From: DATLNF01 sp963765815
GTDB taxonomy: Bacteria; Actinomycetota; Actinomycetes; BP-191
Reading direction: 5' to 3'
Assembly: GCA_963765815.1 (NCBI GenBank)
Contig: CAVXXT010000007.1
Span: 677,162-741,161 of the forward strand
Length of the DNA: 64,000 nucleotides
Numbering within the stretch: the first letter of the stretch is position 1; each line of letters starts with the position of its first letter. A program made the position numbers and the translations under genes. The notes under the pieces are model-generated. The model was given only the letters and a program-made list of their open reading frames with translations. It searched no databases and was not told where the DNA came from. Below, one piece after another: positions 16,893 to 25,814 of this stretch.

Positions 16893-17392
16893 CTAGAAAG
16901 GGGGCTCGTCGGACGCGCCGGCCGGTGCCGACGCCGCCCACGGGTCCTCGGCCGGTGCGCCGCCGCCGAAGCCGCCACCACCGTGGACTGGCCGCCGCCG
17001 CCACCGAACCCGCCGCCGCCGCCCGAGCGCTGGATCTTGTTGACCTTGGCGGTCGCGTACTTGAGCGACGGGCCGATCTCGTCGACCTCGACCTCGTACA
17101 CCGTGCGCTTCTCGCCTTCCTTGGTCTCGTACGACCGCTGCTTGAGCCGGCCGGTCACGATGACCCGCATGCCGCGGTGGAGCGACTCGGCGACGTTCTC
17201 CGCGGCCTGCCGCCAGATCGAGCAGCGGAGGAACAGCGCGTCGCCGTCCTTCCACTCGTTGGTGGTCTTGTCGAGGAAGCGCGGCGTCGAGGCCACGGTG
17301 AAGTTGGCGACGGCCGCGCCGTTGGGCGTGAACCGCAGCTCGGGGTCGTCGGTGAGGTTGCCGACGATCGTGATCGTGGTGTCGTTGGCCAT
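16893..17392 (-). CDS. ssb: Single-stranded DNA-binding protein (one frame break)
   Basis: Coats single-stranded DNA during replication and repair. The OB-fold is intact: TTITIVGNLTDDPELRFT, then FLRCSIWRQAAENVAESL and GMRVIVTGRLKQRSYET. A Gly-rich linker leads to the acidic tip ASDEPPF, the partner-binding tail. The frame changes at about 16984, consistent with one missing base in the Gly-rich part; restored length is about 166 residues. It is the second gene of the rpsF operon, as in most bacteria. Confidence 0.94.
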
Positions 17393-17486
17393 GTCGTCCT
17401 CGTTGCCCTTCCGATGTCGACCTAGGCAGGGCCGGCGTACGACGCCTCGACGGCTGCCGAGGGCGGTGCGGGGAAGGGTCGGGGGT

Positions 17487-17779
17487 CTAGCGCAGCTCGG
17501 GCCGCATGACCTTGGTGCGCATGACGGCCTCGTTGAGGTTGAGCTGGCGGTCGAGCTCCTTCACCGTGGCCGGCTCGGCCTGCAGGTCGACGACGGCGTA
17601 GATGCCTTCGATCTTCTTGTTGATCTCGAAGGACAGGCGACGGCGGCCCCAGATGTCGATCTTCTCGACGGTGCCACCGGCGTCGCTGGACGACCTTGAG
17701 GAACTGTGTCGAGCGCGGGGGCGACGGTGCGCTCCTCGAGATCGGGATCGAGGATGACCATCAGCTCGTAATGACGCAT
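17487..17779 (-). CDS. rpsF: Ribosomal protein bS6 (frame broken twice)
   Basis: First gene of the rpsF-ssb-rpsR-rplI operon. It begins MRHYELMVILDPDLEERTVA and ends with WGRRRLSFEINKKIEGIYAV and LNLNEAVMRTKVMRPELR, all standard S6 features. Two extra bases at about 17706 and 17684 shift the frame; correction gives 96 residues, the family length. The promoter should lie in 17780-17954, which holds no other gene. Confidence 0.92.
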
Positions 17780-17954
17780 TGAAACAGCCTGCCTCCTTCG
17801 GACTCAGGCGGTCACGGTCGATCCGTGACAGGAGGTTGTCCGCGTCAGCGAACGCCCGAAGGCTAACACGGGGCGACCCCCACGGCCGAACCCGCACACA
17901 GCGACGGTAACCGCGAGCACCGACAGCTCAGGGCCGTCGTACGACGTCTGTGGA

Positions 17955-18772
17955 TCAGCGCTCCGGCGGCACCGCGAGCAGCGCCCGGACCTGCGCGGAG
18001 ACGACTCCGCCGAGCGCGATCAGCGCGAGGAAGGTCGGCAGCCCGCGGCCCCGGCCGGTCGACGCGCGCGGCCCGAGACCACCGCTGCCGAGCTCGACCG
18101 TCGGCTCCGGTGAGCTGTCGTCCTCGCCGGCGAGGGTCGGCAGCGGGGCGGGGGTCGCGGTCGGCGGGCGCGCGGTCGGCGGTGCGCTCGGCCGGGCGGA
18201 CGGCGACGCCGACGGGGGCGCGGACGGGGTCCGCGACGGCGTCGGCGCGACCGAGCGGCTCGGCGTCGGCGCCGGTGACGGCGAGACGCTCGGCGTGGGC
18301 GTCGCGGAGGGCTTCGGGGTGGCGCTCGCCGTCGGCCGGGCCGTGGTGCGGGTCGGCGACGGGGTGGGCTTGGTCGGGCTCGACACGACCACCGTGCCGC
18401 GCATCCCCGAGGCCGGCGCGCCGTGCGTCTTGCAGTAGTAGCCGTAGGTGCCGGGCTTCGAGAACGTGAACGTCGTCGACTGGCCGACCAGCTGGATGGA
18501 CGAGTCCTTCTTCCAGTTCGCGCTCGAGCGGTGACCGTGTGGTTGACGCCGCCGTTGTTGGTCCAGGTCACCGTGTCGCCGGCCAGGATCGCCACCCGGT
18601 TCGGCTCGAAGGCGTTGTCGCCGGTCGTCGACACGTCCGCGTCCTCGGCGTACGCCGGTCCGCCCACGGCCAGCAGCGCACCCACCGAGAGCGCGCTGAC
18701 GAGCAGCAGCGCGCCGGCGCCGCGGGCCGAGCTCGAGCGGCGCTCACCCGTCAAGTGTCGCACCCGAGTCAC
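17955..18772 (-). CDS. Membrane-anchored cupredoxin (one frame break)
   Basis: An exported blue-copper protein. After a signal peptide (ALLLVSALSVGALLAVGGPAYA), the plastocyanin-like domain contains VTWTNNGGVNHTVT with the first copper His, then TYGYYCKTHGAPASGM, supplying Cys, His and Met. A long Ser/Pro/Thr linker follows, then a C-terminal membrane helix (LPTFLALIALGGVVSAQV) and a short tail. One base appears to be missing at about 18530, between NHTVT and SSANWKKDSS. It is probably an electron carrier or copper sensor on the outer face. The start is GTG at 18772 or a nearby downstream GTG. Confidence 0.83.
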
Positions 18773-18828
18773 TCGTCGGGACGGGCCGACGCTTGTCGGT
18801 CAGGTTTACGCGGCGTATGAACGTGTCC

Positions 18829-20352
18829 ATGACCGCGACCTACTCCCTGTTCATCGACGGCGAGCTCTGCGCCGCTTCGTCCGGCGCGACCTACGAGTCG
18901 CACGACCCTTCGACCGGCGAGGTGGTCGGCGTCTTCGCCGACGCCGGCGTCGACGGACGCCGAGCGGGCGATCGCCGCCGCGCGTCGCGCGTTCGACACC
19001 AGCACTGGGCGACGCAGGGCCGCGACTCGCGGATCGCGACGGTGCGCGACTTCGTCGAGCGGCATCACCGCGCGCCTGCCCGACTTCATCGAGATGGAGA
19101 TGCGCGACGCCGGTCACACGATCCGGCTGGCGCGATGTTCACGGTGCCGCTCGCGCGTCGAGCACGCGCGCACAGCAGATCGAGCTCTACTCGCAGCTGC
19201 CGCGACATCGAGCCGCTGCCGCTGATCACCACTCCGGCGCTGAGCTGGGACTACGTCCGCCGTGAGCCGGTGGGCGTGGTCGCGCTGATCAGCGCCGTTC
19301 AACTTCCCGCTGCTGCTGGCGATGTGGAAGGTCGCGCCGGCGCTGGTCACGGGCTGCACCGTCGTCCTCAAGCCGTCGCCGTTCACCCCCGGCACCGCCG
19401 CGCTGCTCGGCGAGGTCGCCGCCGCGAGCCGGCCTGCCCGCCGGGCGTCTTCAACGTCCTCACCTCGACGTCGATCGGCGTCGGCGAGGCGATGAGCGCC
19501 AGCCCGCTCGTCGACAAGGTCGCGTTCACCGGATCGACCGACGTCGGGCAAGCGGATCATGCGCGGCGCGCGCCGACACGGTGAAGCACCTCACCCTCGA
19601 GCTCGGCGGCAAGGGCGCCAACGTGCTGCTCGACGACGCCGACCTCGACGTCGCCATCCCCGGCGCGGCCTGGGGCTTCCTCATGCACCAGGGCCAGACG
19701 TGCGAGTCCGGCACCCGGCTGCTCGTGCCGCGGTCGATCGTACGACGAGGTGCTCGACCGGCTGAAGACCACGATCGAGGCGCTCACCGTCGGGCCGGCC
19801 GCGCGACTTCTCCAGCGACCTCGGACCGCTCATCAACGGCGGCCAGGTCGAGCGGGTGCAGCGCTACGTGAAGCTCGGTCTCGACCAGGGCGCGCGGCTG
19901 CTGACCGGCGGCCAGGTCCTCACGGACGGCGAGCTGGCCAAGGGCCACTTCCACGCGCCGACCGTCTTCGCCGACGTCACCAACGACATGACGATCGCCC
20001 AGGAGGAGATCTTCGGGCCGGTGCTGTCCGTCATCCCCTACGACGACCGAGGGCGAGGCGATCGCGATCGCCAACGACTCGCCGTACGGGCTGTCCGGCT
20101 CGGTGTGGTCACGCGACATCCCGCGCGCGATCTCGGTCGCCAACCGCATCAAGGCCGGCACGGTGTGGGTCAACGACGTGCACCTGCTCAACGGCTACGC
20201 GCCGTTCGGCGGCTACAAGCAGTCCGGCGTCGGGCGCGAGCTCGGGCCGCAGGGCCCCGACGGGCTACCTGCAGACCAAGCACGTGCACGTCGACCAGTC
20301 GCCCGGACTCGCCCAGCAGTTCTGGTACGGCGTCATCGGCCTAGGGGACTAG
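18829..20352 (+). CDS. NAD(P)-dependent aldehyde dehydrogenase (many frame breaks)
   Basis: Oxidises an aldehyde to the acid. The fold is recognisable throughout: SLFIDGELCAASSGATYESH at the start, NAD-loop VDKVAFTGSTDVG, catalytic Glu in LTLELGGKGANVLL, catalytic Cys in HQGQTCESGTRLLV, EEIFGPVLSVIPYDD, and the ending NGYAPFGGYKQSGVGRELG. At least ten single-base changes, mostly insertions, break the frame about every 100 bases, while the coding in each piece stays perfect. This is not how a decaying gene looks. The substrate is unknown. Position 18817 is an alternative start. Confidence 0.82.
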
Positions 20353-20380
20353 ACCAGCTCCCTGCAGCTCTCGACCCCCT

Positions 20381-20434
20381 ACACAGGTGTGAGCACATCC
20401 CCGCACGCGTGAGGTGCCGGACGCTCACACCTGC
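20381..20434. repeat. 54-bp palindromic repeat, copy 1
   Basis: First of two identical 54-bp units. Each has 11-bp inverted arms CAGGTGTGAGC (20384-20394) and GCTCACACCTG (20423-20433) around a 28-base loop. It lies after the aldehyde dehydrogenase stop and before a convergent gene. Confidence 0.9.
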
Positions 20435-20454
20435 GATGGACCCCCGCTCTGACC

Positions 20455-20508
20455 ACACAGGTGTGAGCACATCCCCGCACGCGTGAGGTGCCGGACGCTC
20501 ACACCTGC
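20455..20508. repeat. 54-bp palindromic repeat, copy 2
   Basis: Exact duplicate of the unit at 20381, offset by 74 bases, with the same 11-bp arms. The identity covers the loop as well as the arms, so the duplication is recent or maintained. Confidence 0.9.
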
Positions 20509-20537
20509 AGGTGAGGCCCGTGGCCGGAAGGGGTCCG

Positions 20538-21347
20538 TCAGCGCGAGGACGGCGGCGCCGAGCCGGACGGCGAAGCGGTCGGCGACGGGGTCGAGATCGG
20601 CGACGGGGAGGGCGTAGGCGAGGGCGTCGGCCGGTTCGGGATGTCGACGATCAGCGTCTGCCGCGCGTTCTCCGCGGGCGTGCCCTCGCATTGGCGGTCG
20701 GTGTTCGCCGTCACGGTGACCGTGAACCGGCCGCCGCGCTGGTAGGCGTGGGTGACGGTGTAGCTCTTGTCGACCGGCTGCGCGCGATACCCCGGCGGCG
20801 GCTCGGACGGCCTCGTCGCGCAGGCCGCGGGAGCGCGCTGCGAGTAGACGAGGGAGGTGCCGTCGCCGAAGTTGATCGAGCCGTTGATGTCGCTGCCGTC
20901 GTTGTCGCGCACCCGGATCCGGAACCGCACCTGCGGCGGGTCGCCAGTGATCGGCTCACCGACGACCTCGAGGACCAGGCCCTTCGGGGGGAACGCGCGC
21001 TTCGGCGACGCGGTCGGACTCGGCGTCGCGCTGCGCGTGGGCGTCGGGCTCGCCGACGGCGACGACGTGGGGGTCGGGCTGACGCTCGGCGAGGGCTCCT
21101 CCGACGCTGCGGCGCTCTCCTCCGGCGTCGGCGAGACCTCCGGGCTCGGCGAGTCGACCAGCGTCGGCGACGGGGAGGGGGCGGCCCGCCGGCCGTCCCC
21201 GTCGTCGTCGTCCGCGGTGGCCACCACGATCACGACCGCGACCACCGCGGTCAGCAGCAGCGCGAGCGACAGCGCGATGAGCCGGCGACGGCGGTACGGG
21301 TTGCCGATCTCTCCGGTGACGTAGTCGTCCCCGCCGGTGAAAGTCAT
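20538..21347 (-). CDS. PKD-like membrane-anchored surface protein, paralog 1
   Basis: A 269-residue protein with a short cytosolic N-terminus, one helix (LIALSLALLLTAVVAVVIVVA), an acidic DDDDGDG turn, a Ser/Pro/Thr linker, then an Ig/PKD-like beta domain. That domain has VRFRIRVRDNDGSDINGSIN, FGDGT, a Cys pair (AACATRP and DRQCEGTPAENA), and a second Ser/Pro tail. The same plan recurs in the next two genes on this strand, so these are tandem paralogs. An outer-face binding or structural role is likely; no enzyme motif is seen. Confidence 0.75.
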   Translation of the reverse strand: MTFTGGDDYVTGEIGNPYRRRRLIALSLALLLTAVVAVVIVVATADDDDGDGRRAAPSPSPTLVDSPSPEVSPTPEESAAASEEPSPSVSPTPTSSPSASPTPTRSATPSPTASPKRAFPPKGLVLEVVGEPITGDPPQVRFRIRVRDNDGSDINGSINFGDGTSLVYSQRAPAACATRPSEPPPGYRAQPVDKSYTVTHAYQRGGRFTVTVTANTDRQCEGTPAENARQTLIVDIPNRPTPSPTPSPSPISTPSPTASPSGSAPPSSR

Positions 21348-21402
21348 CGGTCTCCTGGGTGGTCGTGTCGGGCGTCTCGCATTGTGTCCTACGGTCCGTC
21401 GG

Positions 21403-22206
21403 TCAGCGGGGGCGCGGCGCGGACGACCCCTGGGGTGTCGGGTCGGGCGTCGGCTCCGGCGACGCCGTCGGCTGCGGGCTGCTCGACGCCGGCGTGATGC
21501 GCACCCGCACCGTCTTGCTGGTGTCCTCCACCGGGGCGTTCGAGCAGAAGCGCTCCGTGCGCACGAAGACGACGACGTCGTAGCTGCCGGCCGCGTCGTA
21601 GGTGTGCCGGAAGGTGCGACTCACGTCCGACGGCGTGGCGTCACCCGGCGCGCTGGTGCCCGAGCAGCGCGGCGCCGTCCGACCGAAGTCCTGCCGCTCG
21701 CCGTCACCGAAGGTGATGAAGCCGCCGTTCCACGTCCCGTCCGTGTCCCGCACCCGCACCGTCGTCTGGCCGACGAGCGAGCCGGCGGACTTCGCGGTGA
21801 CGTCCAGTCGCAGTCCCGGTCCGGGATAGCCGGGGGACGGCGGGCGCGGGGACGCCGAGGTCGGGCGCGGAGTGGGCCGGTCCGACGGCGTACGGCTCGG
21901 CGCAGGAGTTGGCGAGGGACGCGGCGTGACCGTGACGGTCGGCCGGGCGACCAGGGTCGGCGACGGCACCGCGGCGGGCGAAGGGCTGTCCGACGGCAGT
22001 GGCTCGAGCGACTCCTCGAGGGGCTCGTCGGGCGACAGCAGCGGCGCGGGGGTGCTGCCCGTGACCAGGGTCGCGGTCGCGCCGTCGCCGCGGGTGACCA
22101 CCGTCACCACCAGCGCGAACGTCCCGATGACCAGCACGGCGAGGCCGGCGTCGCGCAGCACGAAGCGATTGCGCCACACCTCGGACCTCACGTTCTCCAC
22201 CCCCAC
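21403..22206 (-). CDS. PKD-like membrane-anchored surface protein, paralog 2
   Basis: A 267-residue member of the three-gene family: an N-terminal helix (DAGLAVLVIGTFALVVTVV), a Ser/Pro/Thr/Arg linker, and the PKD-like domain with TTVRVRDTDGTWNGGFITFG and DVVVFVRTERFCSNAPVED. It ends in a Pro/Ser-rich tail. The beta domain is closer to paralog 3 (WNGG, FGDG, NAPVE) than to paralog 1. It is separated from paralog 1 by 55 bases on the same strand. Confidence 0.75.
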   Translation of the reverse strand: MGVENVRSEVWRNRFVLRDAGLAVLVIGTFALVVTVVTRGDGATATLVTGSTPAPLLSPDEPLEESLEPLPSDSPSPAAVPSPTLVARPTVTVTPRPSPTPAPSRTPSDRPTPRPTSASPRPPSPGYPGPGLRLDVTAKSAGSLVGQTTVRVRDTDGTWNGGFITFGDGERQDFGRTAPRCSGTSAPGDATPSDVSRTFRHTYDAAGSYDVVVFVRTERFCSNAPVEDTSKTVRVRITPASSSPQPTASPEPTPDPTPQGSSAPRPR

Positions 22207-22261
22207 GGCGGACAGTGTGCCGGGTCATCCGCCGAAACGCTCGCAGACGACCGCGCGGAGT

Positions 22262-23035
22262 CTAGGGACGGGCGGGCGGCGTCAGGATCGGGGTCGGCGT
22301 CGGCCCAGGTGTCGGGTCGCCGACGGAGACCGAGACGACCTTGGAGTCCTGCTCGACCGGGGCGTTCTCGCACTGGCGGTCGGTGCGGACCCGGACGAAG
22401 ACGTCGTAGGTCCCCTTGGCCGGGTAGTCGTGGGTCAGCTCCACGGTGCGGTCGGACGGGGCGGCCTGGTACGGCCCCGACCGCGGGCTCGCGCAGGCGG
22501 CGGTCGACTGCGGGAAGTCCCGGCTCGTGCCGTCGCCGAAGTCGACGTGCCCGCCGTTCCACGACCCGTCGGTGTCGGTCACCCGGACCCGGATGCGGGC
22601 CCGGTTGGCGCTCACCTGCGCCGCGGTCACCTCGAGCCGCATGCCGGGCGGCGGGTAGCCCGGGCTCCCGGTCGGGGTGGGTGTCCGCGTCGGCCGGGGA
22701 GTGGCGCTCGGCGTACGCGACGGCGTCGAGGCGGGCGAGGTCGCGACAGCCGTCGGCGACGCCTGCTGCGTGGGGTCGGCCGACGGAGTCAGCTCCGACT
22801 CGGTCGCGTCGGGTGACGGTGACTGCTCCGCGGAGTCCGAGGGCTCGGGCGACGGCTCGGGCGACGGCGTCGTCGAGCTCGCCGGGGCGCTGACGACGCG
22901 GCCGTCCGAGTCGTCGTCGAGCAGGAGCGCGCCCGTCCCGACCCCAGCTCCGACCGCGATGGCCAGCGCGCCGACCACCCACGGCCAGCGTCGCGGTCGG
23001 CGGAACAGCGCCTCGTCGCCGGTGCCGGTGGTCAT
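22262..23035 (-). CDS. PKD-like membrane-anchored surface protein, paralog 3
   Basis: A 257-residue member of the tandem family and first in transcription order. ATG 23035 (MTTGTGDEALFRRPRRWPW) precedes the helix VVGALAIAVGAGVGTGALLL; an acidic and Ser/Pro linker leads to the domain with RIRVRVTDTDGSWNGGHVDF, FGDGTSRDF and FVRVRTDRQCENAPVEQD. It is divergent from the AP endonuclease gene, with 73 bases between. The frame extends further upstream but overlaps that gene, so the internal ATG is preferred. Confidence 0.75.
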   Translation of the reverse strand: MTTGTGDEALFRRPRRWPWVVGALAIAVGAGVGTGALLLDDDSDGRVVSAPASSTTPSPEPSPEPSDSAEQSPSPDATESELTPSADPTQQASPTAVATSPASTPSRTPSATPRPTRTPTPTGSPGYPPPGMRLEVTAAQVSANRARIRVRVTDTDGSWNGGHVDFGDGTSRDFPQSTAACASPRSGPYQAAPSDRTVELTHDYPAKGTYDVFVRVRTDRQCENAPVEQDSKVVSVSVGDPTPGPTPTPILTPPARP

Positions 23036-23108
23036 GGGAGCAGTCTGCCAACTTTTCCGCCGGCGCAACCGGTGCCCGGCCCGCCGTCGCCCGCCGTAGG
23101 CTCGGGCC

Positions 23109-23867
23109 ATGCTGATCGGAGCCCACGTCGACCCGGCCGACCCGCTCGGCGAGGCCGCGGCCAGGGACGCCGCGCTCGTGCAGATCTTCCTGTCCGACCC
23201 GCAGAGCTGGAAGAAGCCGGACCCCCGGGACGACGCCGACGCGCTGCGCGACAGCGACACGGTGATCTACGTGCACGCGCCGTACCTGGTCAACGTCGCG
23301 TCGACGAACAACAAGATCCGCATCCCGAGCCGCAAGATCCTCGAGCAGCACTGCGAGGCGGCCATGACGATCGGCGCGGCTGCGGTGATCGTGCACGGCG
23401 GCCACGTCGGCGACGGCGACGACCTCGCGGTCGGCATCGACAACTGGCGCAAGACGTTCGAGCGCTACACGCCGCCGCTGCCCGTGCTGCTCGAGAACAC
23501 CGCCGGCGGCACCAACGCGATGGCCCGCCGCTTCGACACCCTGGCGCGGCTCTGGGACGCCATCGGCGAGTACGGCGTCGGCTTCTGCCTCGACACCTGC
23601 CACGCGCACGCCGGCGGTGAGGAGCTGGTCGGCATCGTCGACCGGGTCCTGGCGATCACCGGCCGGATCGACCTCGTGCACGCCAACGACTCGAAGGACC
23701 CGGCCGACTCCGGCCGCGACCGGCACGAGAACTTCGGCAGCGGCCTGATCGACCCGGACGTCCTCGTCGACGTCGTGCGCCGAGCGGGCGCGCCGGTCGT
23801 GTGCGAGACGCCGGGCGGCGCCGACGGCCAGGCGAAGGACATCGCCTTCCTCCGCGACCGCCTCTAG
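23109..23867 (+). CDS. nfo: Deoxyribonuclease IV (AP endonuclease, Nfo family)
   Basis: Cuts DNA 5' of abasic sites in base-excision repair. The TIM-barrel metal ligands of the family are visible: IGAHVDP at the start, YVHAPYLVN, VIVHGGHVGDG, VLLENTAGG, FCLDTCHAHAGG, DLVHANDSKDP with RHENFGSG, and VVCETPGG. At 252 residues it is slightly shorter than Escherichia coli Nfo, as is common in actinobacteria. It lies between the PKD-like gene cluster and an amidase gene, with no obvious operon partner. Confidence 0.92.
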   Translation: MLIGAHVDPADPLGEAAARDAALVQIFLSDPQSWKKPDPRDDADALRDSDTVIYVHAPYLVNVASTNNKIRIPSRKILEQHCEAAMTIGAAAVIVHGGHVGDGDDLAVGIDNWRKTFERYTPPLPVLLENTAGGTNAMARRFDTLARLWDAIGEYGVGFCLDTCHAHAGGEELVGIVDRVLAITGRIDLVHANDSKDPADSGRDRHENFGSGLIDPDVLVDVVRRAGAPVVCETPGGADGQAKDIAFLRDRL

Positions 23868-23967
23868 TCGCCGACCGCTGGGAGGCACTTGCTCGACGGT
23901 GACATACCCGAGTTCCGCGCAGCCACCGGCCGGGTGAACCTTGCGGGCGGGTGGTGGGTCCTTGAGG

Positions 23968-25368
23968 ATGCCGCCTCCGCTCACCGACCTCCGCGAGGGC
24001 CCCTTGCGTCACCGTCGACTGCTCCTCGCCGCCCTCCTCCTGGGCGTGCTGGGCCCGGTGCTGCCCGGCTTCGCTGCCGTGCCGACGTTCGACCCGACCG
24101 TCGTACGCCGATCGCTCGCCCTGGGCACGACGACCGTGGCCCGGCTCGACCCGTCGACCTCATTGATCGGCGTGACCTGGCCGCGGGGCGACGCCACGGT
24201 CTCCCTGCGCTGGCACACGGCGGCCGGCTGGACGGCCTGGGCCGAGCAGGAGTCCGAGCCGGGTGCCGATGTCGTCACCGACGGCGACCGCGGGGTCCGG
24301 GCCGGCACCGAGCCGATCTGGCGCCCCCGGCTCGCGGATGCGGTCGCCGTTCGCGTCGACTCCGCGGACCAGGTGCACCCCGAGCTCGTCGTGGTCGGTG
24401 AGCGCACGTCGCCTCGTTGGGTGGCCGGCGGCGCGCGGGCGCACGCCGCGACCTCGACGACCGGCGAGGAGCGTCTGGGCCATGTCGTCTCCCGCGGCGA
24501 GTGGGGCGCGGACGAGTCGATGCGCAAGCGGCCGACGTACCAGGCGCGGGTCGACGCGGTCGTCGTGCACCACACGGTCGACAACAACGACTACGCCGCC
24601 GACGACGTCCCCGCGATCATGCGCGCGATCTACGCCTACCACGTGCGTGGGCGGGGCTGGGACGACATCGCCTACAACCTGCTGGTCGACCGCTTCGGCC
24701 GGATCTACGAGGGGCGCGCGGGCGGGTTCCGGAGCAGGGCGATCAAGGGGTCGCACACCGGCGGGTTCAACGAGCGGACCCTCGGCGTGTCGATGATCGG
24801 CAATCTCGACGTCGCGGAGCCGGCGGCGCCGATGGTCGAGGCGGTCGCTCGGGTCGGTGCGTGGGCGGCGGACACGTGGGGGTTCGACCCGCGCTCCGAC
24901 GTCGCGCTGACCTCGCGCGGTTCGACCCGGTTCACCGCCGGGCGCACCGTGACCGTCCCCCGGGTTCTGGGCCACCGCGACCTGAGCACCACCGCGTGCC
25001 CGGGGCGCCTCGCCTACCCGCTGCTCGGGGCGTGGCGCGAGCGGATGTTCCACCTGCTCGCCCCGGTGATCACCGACGTCGTGGTCGACGGCGCGCCGGT
25101 GCGCTCGCCCGGGCCGGTCCGCATCCACGGTCGGCTGACCGCGCCGGCCCGCTGGTCGGTGACGGTGACCTCGCCGTACGGCGGCCTCGTGGTCAGCGCC
25201 AACGAGGGCGCCGGCGACCGGCCCGAGCTGGAGTGGGACGGCCGGTTCGCCGGCCTGCCGGCGCTGCCCGGCGACTACCCGTGGACCGCCACCGCGGACG
25301 ACGGCGTGCACGGGCAGTCCGACCCGGTGTCCGGGATCGTCACGGTCGGGATCCCGCTCTCGCCGTAG
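23968..25368 (+). CDS. Secreted PGRP-domain N-acetylmuramoyl-L-alanine amidase
   Basis: A cell-wall hydrolase of 466 residues that should cleave the amide between MurNAc and the stem peptide. After a signal (LLLAALLLGVLGPVLPGFAA) comes a beta-rich region, then a peptidoglycan-recognition domain starting VSRGEWGADESM. The zinc ligands are in VVVHHTVD and in LGHRDLSTTACPG (His and Cys); DDIAYNLLVDRFGRIYEGR is the typical core. A C-terminal Ig/FlgD-like domain ends the protein. ATG 23968 is preferred to the in-frame TTG at 23941 because GAGG lies close upstream. Confidence 0.88.
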   Translation: MPPPLTDLREGPLRHRRLLLAALLLGVLGPVLPGFAAVPTFDPTVVRRSLALGTTTVARLDPSTSLIGVTWPRGDATVSLRWHTAAGWTAWAEQESEPGADVVTDGDRGVRAGTEPIWRPRLADAVAVRVDSADQVHPELVVVGERTSPRWVAGGARAHAATSTTGEERLGHVVSRGEWGADESMRKRPTYQARVDAVVVHHTVDNNDYAADDVPAIMRAIYAYHVRGRGWDDIAYNLLVDRFGRIYEGRAGGFRSRAIKGSHTGGFNERTLGVSMIGNLDVAEPAAPMVEAVARVGAWAADTWGFDPRSDVALTSRGSTRFTAGRTVTVPRVLGHRDLSTTACPGRLAYPLLGAWRERMFHLLAPVITDVVVDGAPVRSPGPVRIHGRLTAPARWSVTVTSPYGGLVVSANEGAGDRPELEWDGRFAGLPALPGDYPWTATADDGVHGQSDPVSGIVTVGIPLSP

Positions 25369-25388
25369 CGCCCGCTTAGGCTGTCGCG

Positions 25389-25814
25389 GTGCAGACCGAC
25401 CGAGCGACCACCGCCGCGGACACCCCGCGCACGGGTCTGTCGCGTCTGCTGGCGTCGAGCCTGGTGCGCTACCTGCTGGTCGGCGGCCTCAGCTTCGCGC
25501 TGCGTGCGGCGATCCTCGTCGCACTGCGCGAGGGCGCGAAGGCGCCGATCCTCCTCGCCGCGACCGCCGCGTTCTGGACCGCGCTGCTCTTCAACTTCAC
25601 GCTCAACCGGCTGTGGTCGTTCGGCGGGCGCGACGACGTCACGGTCTCGTTCGTGAAGTACCTCCTCCTCGCCGCCACCAACTGGGCAGGCACCCTGGCC
25701 ATCCACTCGATCGGCAAGTCCACGGGCGCGCCGTACGTCGCTGTCGACGCGGTAGCGGTCGCGGTCACCGTCTCGTGGAACTACCTCGCCTACCGCTTCT
25801 GGGTGTTCCGGTGA
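25389..25814 (+). CDS. GtrA-family membrane protein
   Basis: A 141-residue, four-helix GtrA-like protein, with the pattern LVRYLLVGGLSFALRAAIL, LLFNFTLNRLWSFGG and the ending WNYLAYRFWVF. GtrA proteins are thought to move polyprenyl-phosphate-linked sugars across the membrane for envelope glycosylation. Its stop overlaps the GTG of the adjoining GT2 gene, which makes such a carrier lipid-linked sugar. Start is GTG at 25389. Confidence 0.87.
   Translation: MQTDRATTAADTPRTGLSRLLASSLVRYLLVGGLSFALRAAILVALREGAKAPILLAATAAFWTALLFNFTLNRLWSFGGRDDVTVSFVKYLLLAATNWAGTLAIHSIGKSTGAPYVAVDAVAVAVTVSWNYLAYRFWVFR

Noticed and set aside
16145..17779. Programmed ribosomal frameshifting in rplI, rpsR, ssb and rpsF
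   Set aside because: The breaks are numerous, at unrelated sequences, of both signs and not at known slippery sites. Sequence error explains them more simply.
16200..20300. Apparent preference of inserted bases to fall exactly between codons
   Set aside because: When two frames are joined, one left-over base can always be drawn between codons. Without an aligned homolog the true site cannot be told, so the pattern is not evidence.
18829..20352. Calling the aldehyde dehydrogenase a pseudogene
   Set aside because: Every motif, including the catalytic Glu and Cys, is preserved between breaks and codon bias stays normal. Real decay would also bring substitutions and stops.
23868..23967. Possible second riboswitch in front of the PGRP amidase
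   Set aside because: The leader is G-rich and could fold, but I cannot find the ydaO signature seen at 46665 or any other class signature.
22188..23984. Long minus-strand frame covering the AP endonuclease and a PKD-like gene
   Set aside because: It lies antisense to nfo and out of frame with paralog 3, and has no recognisable domain.
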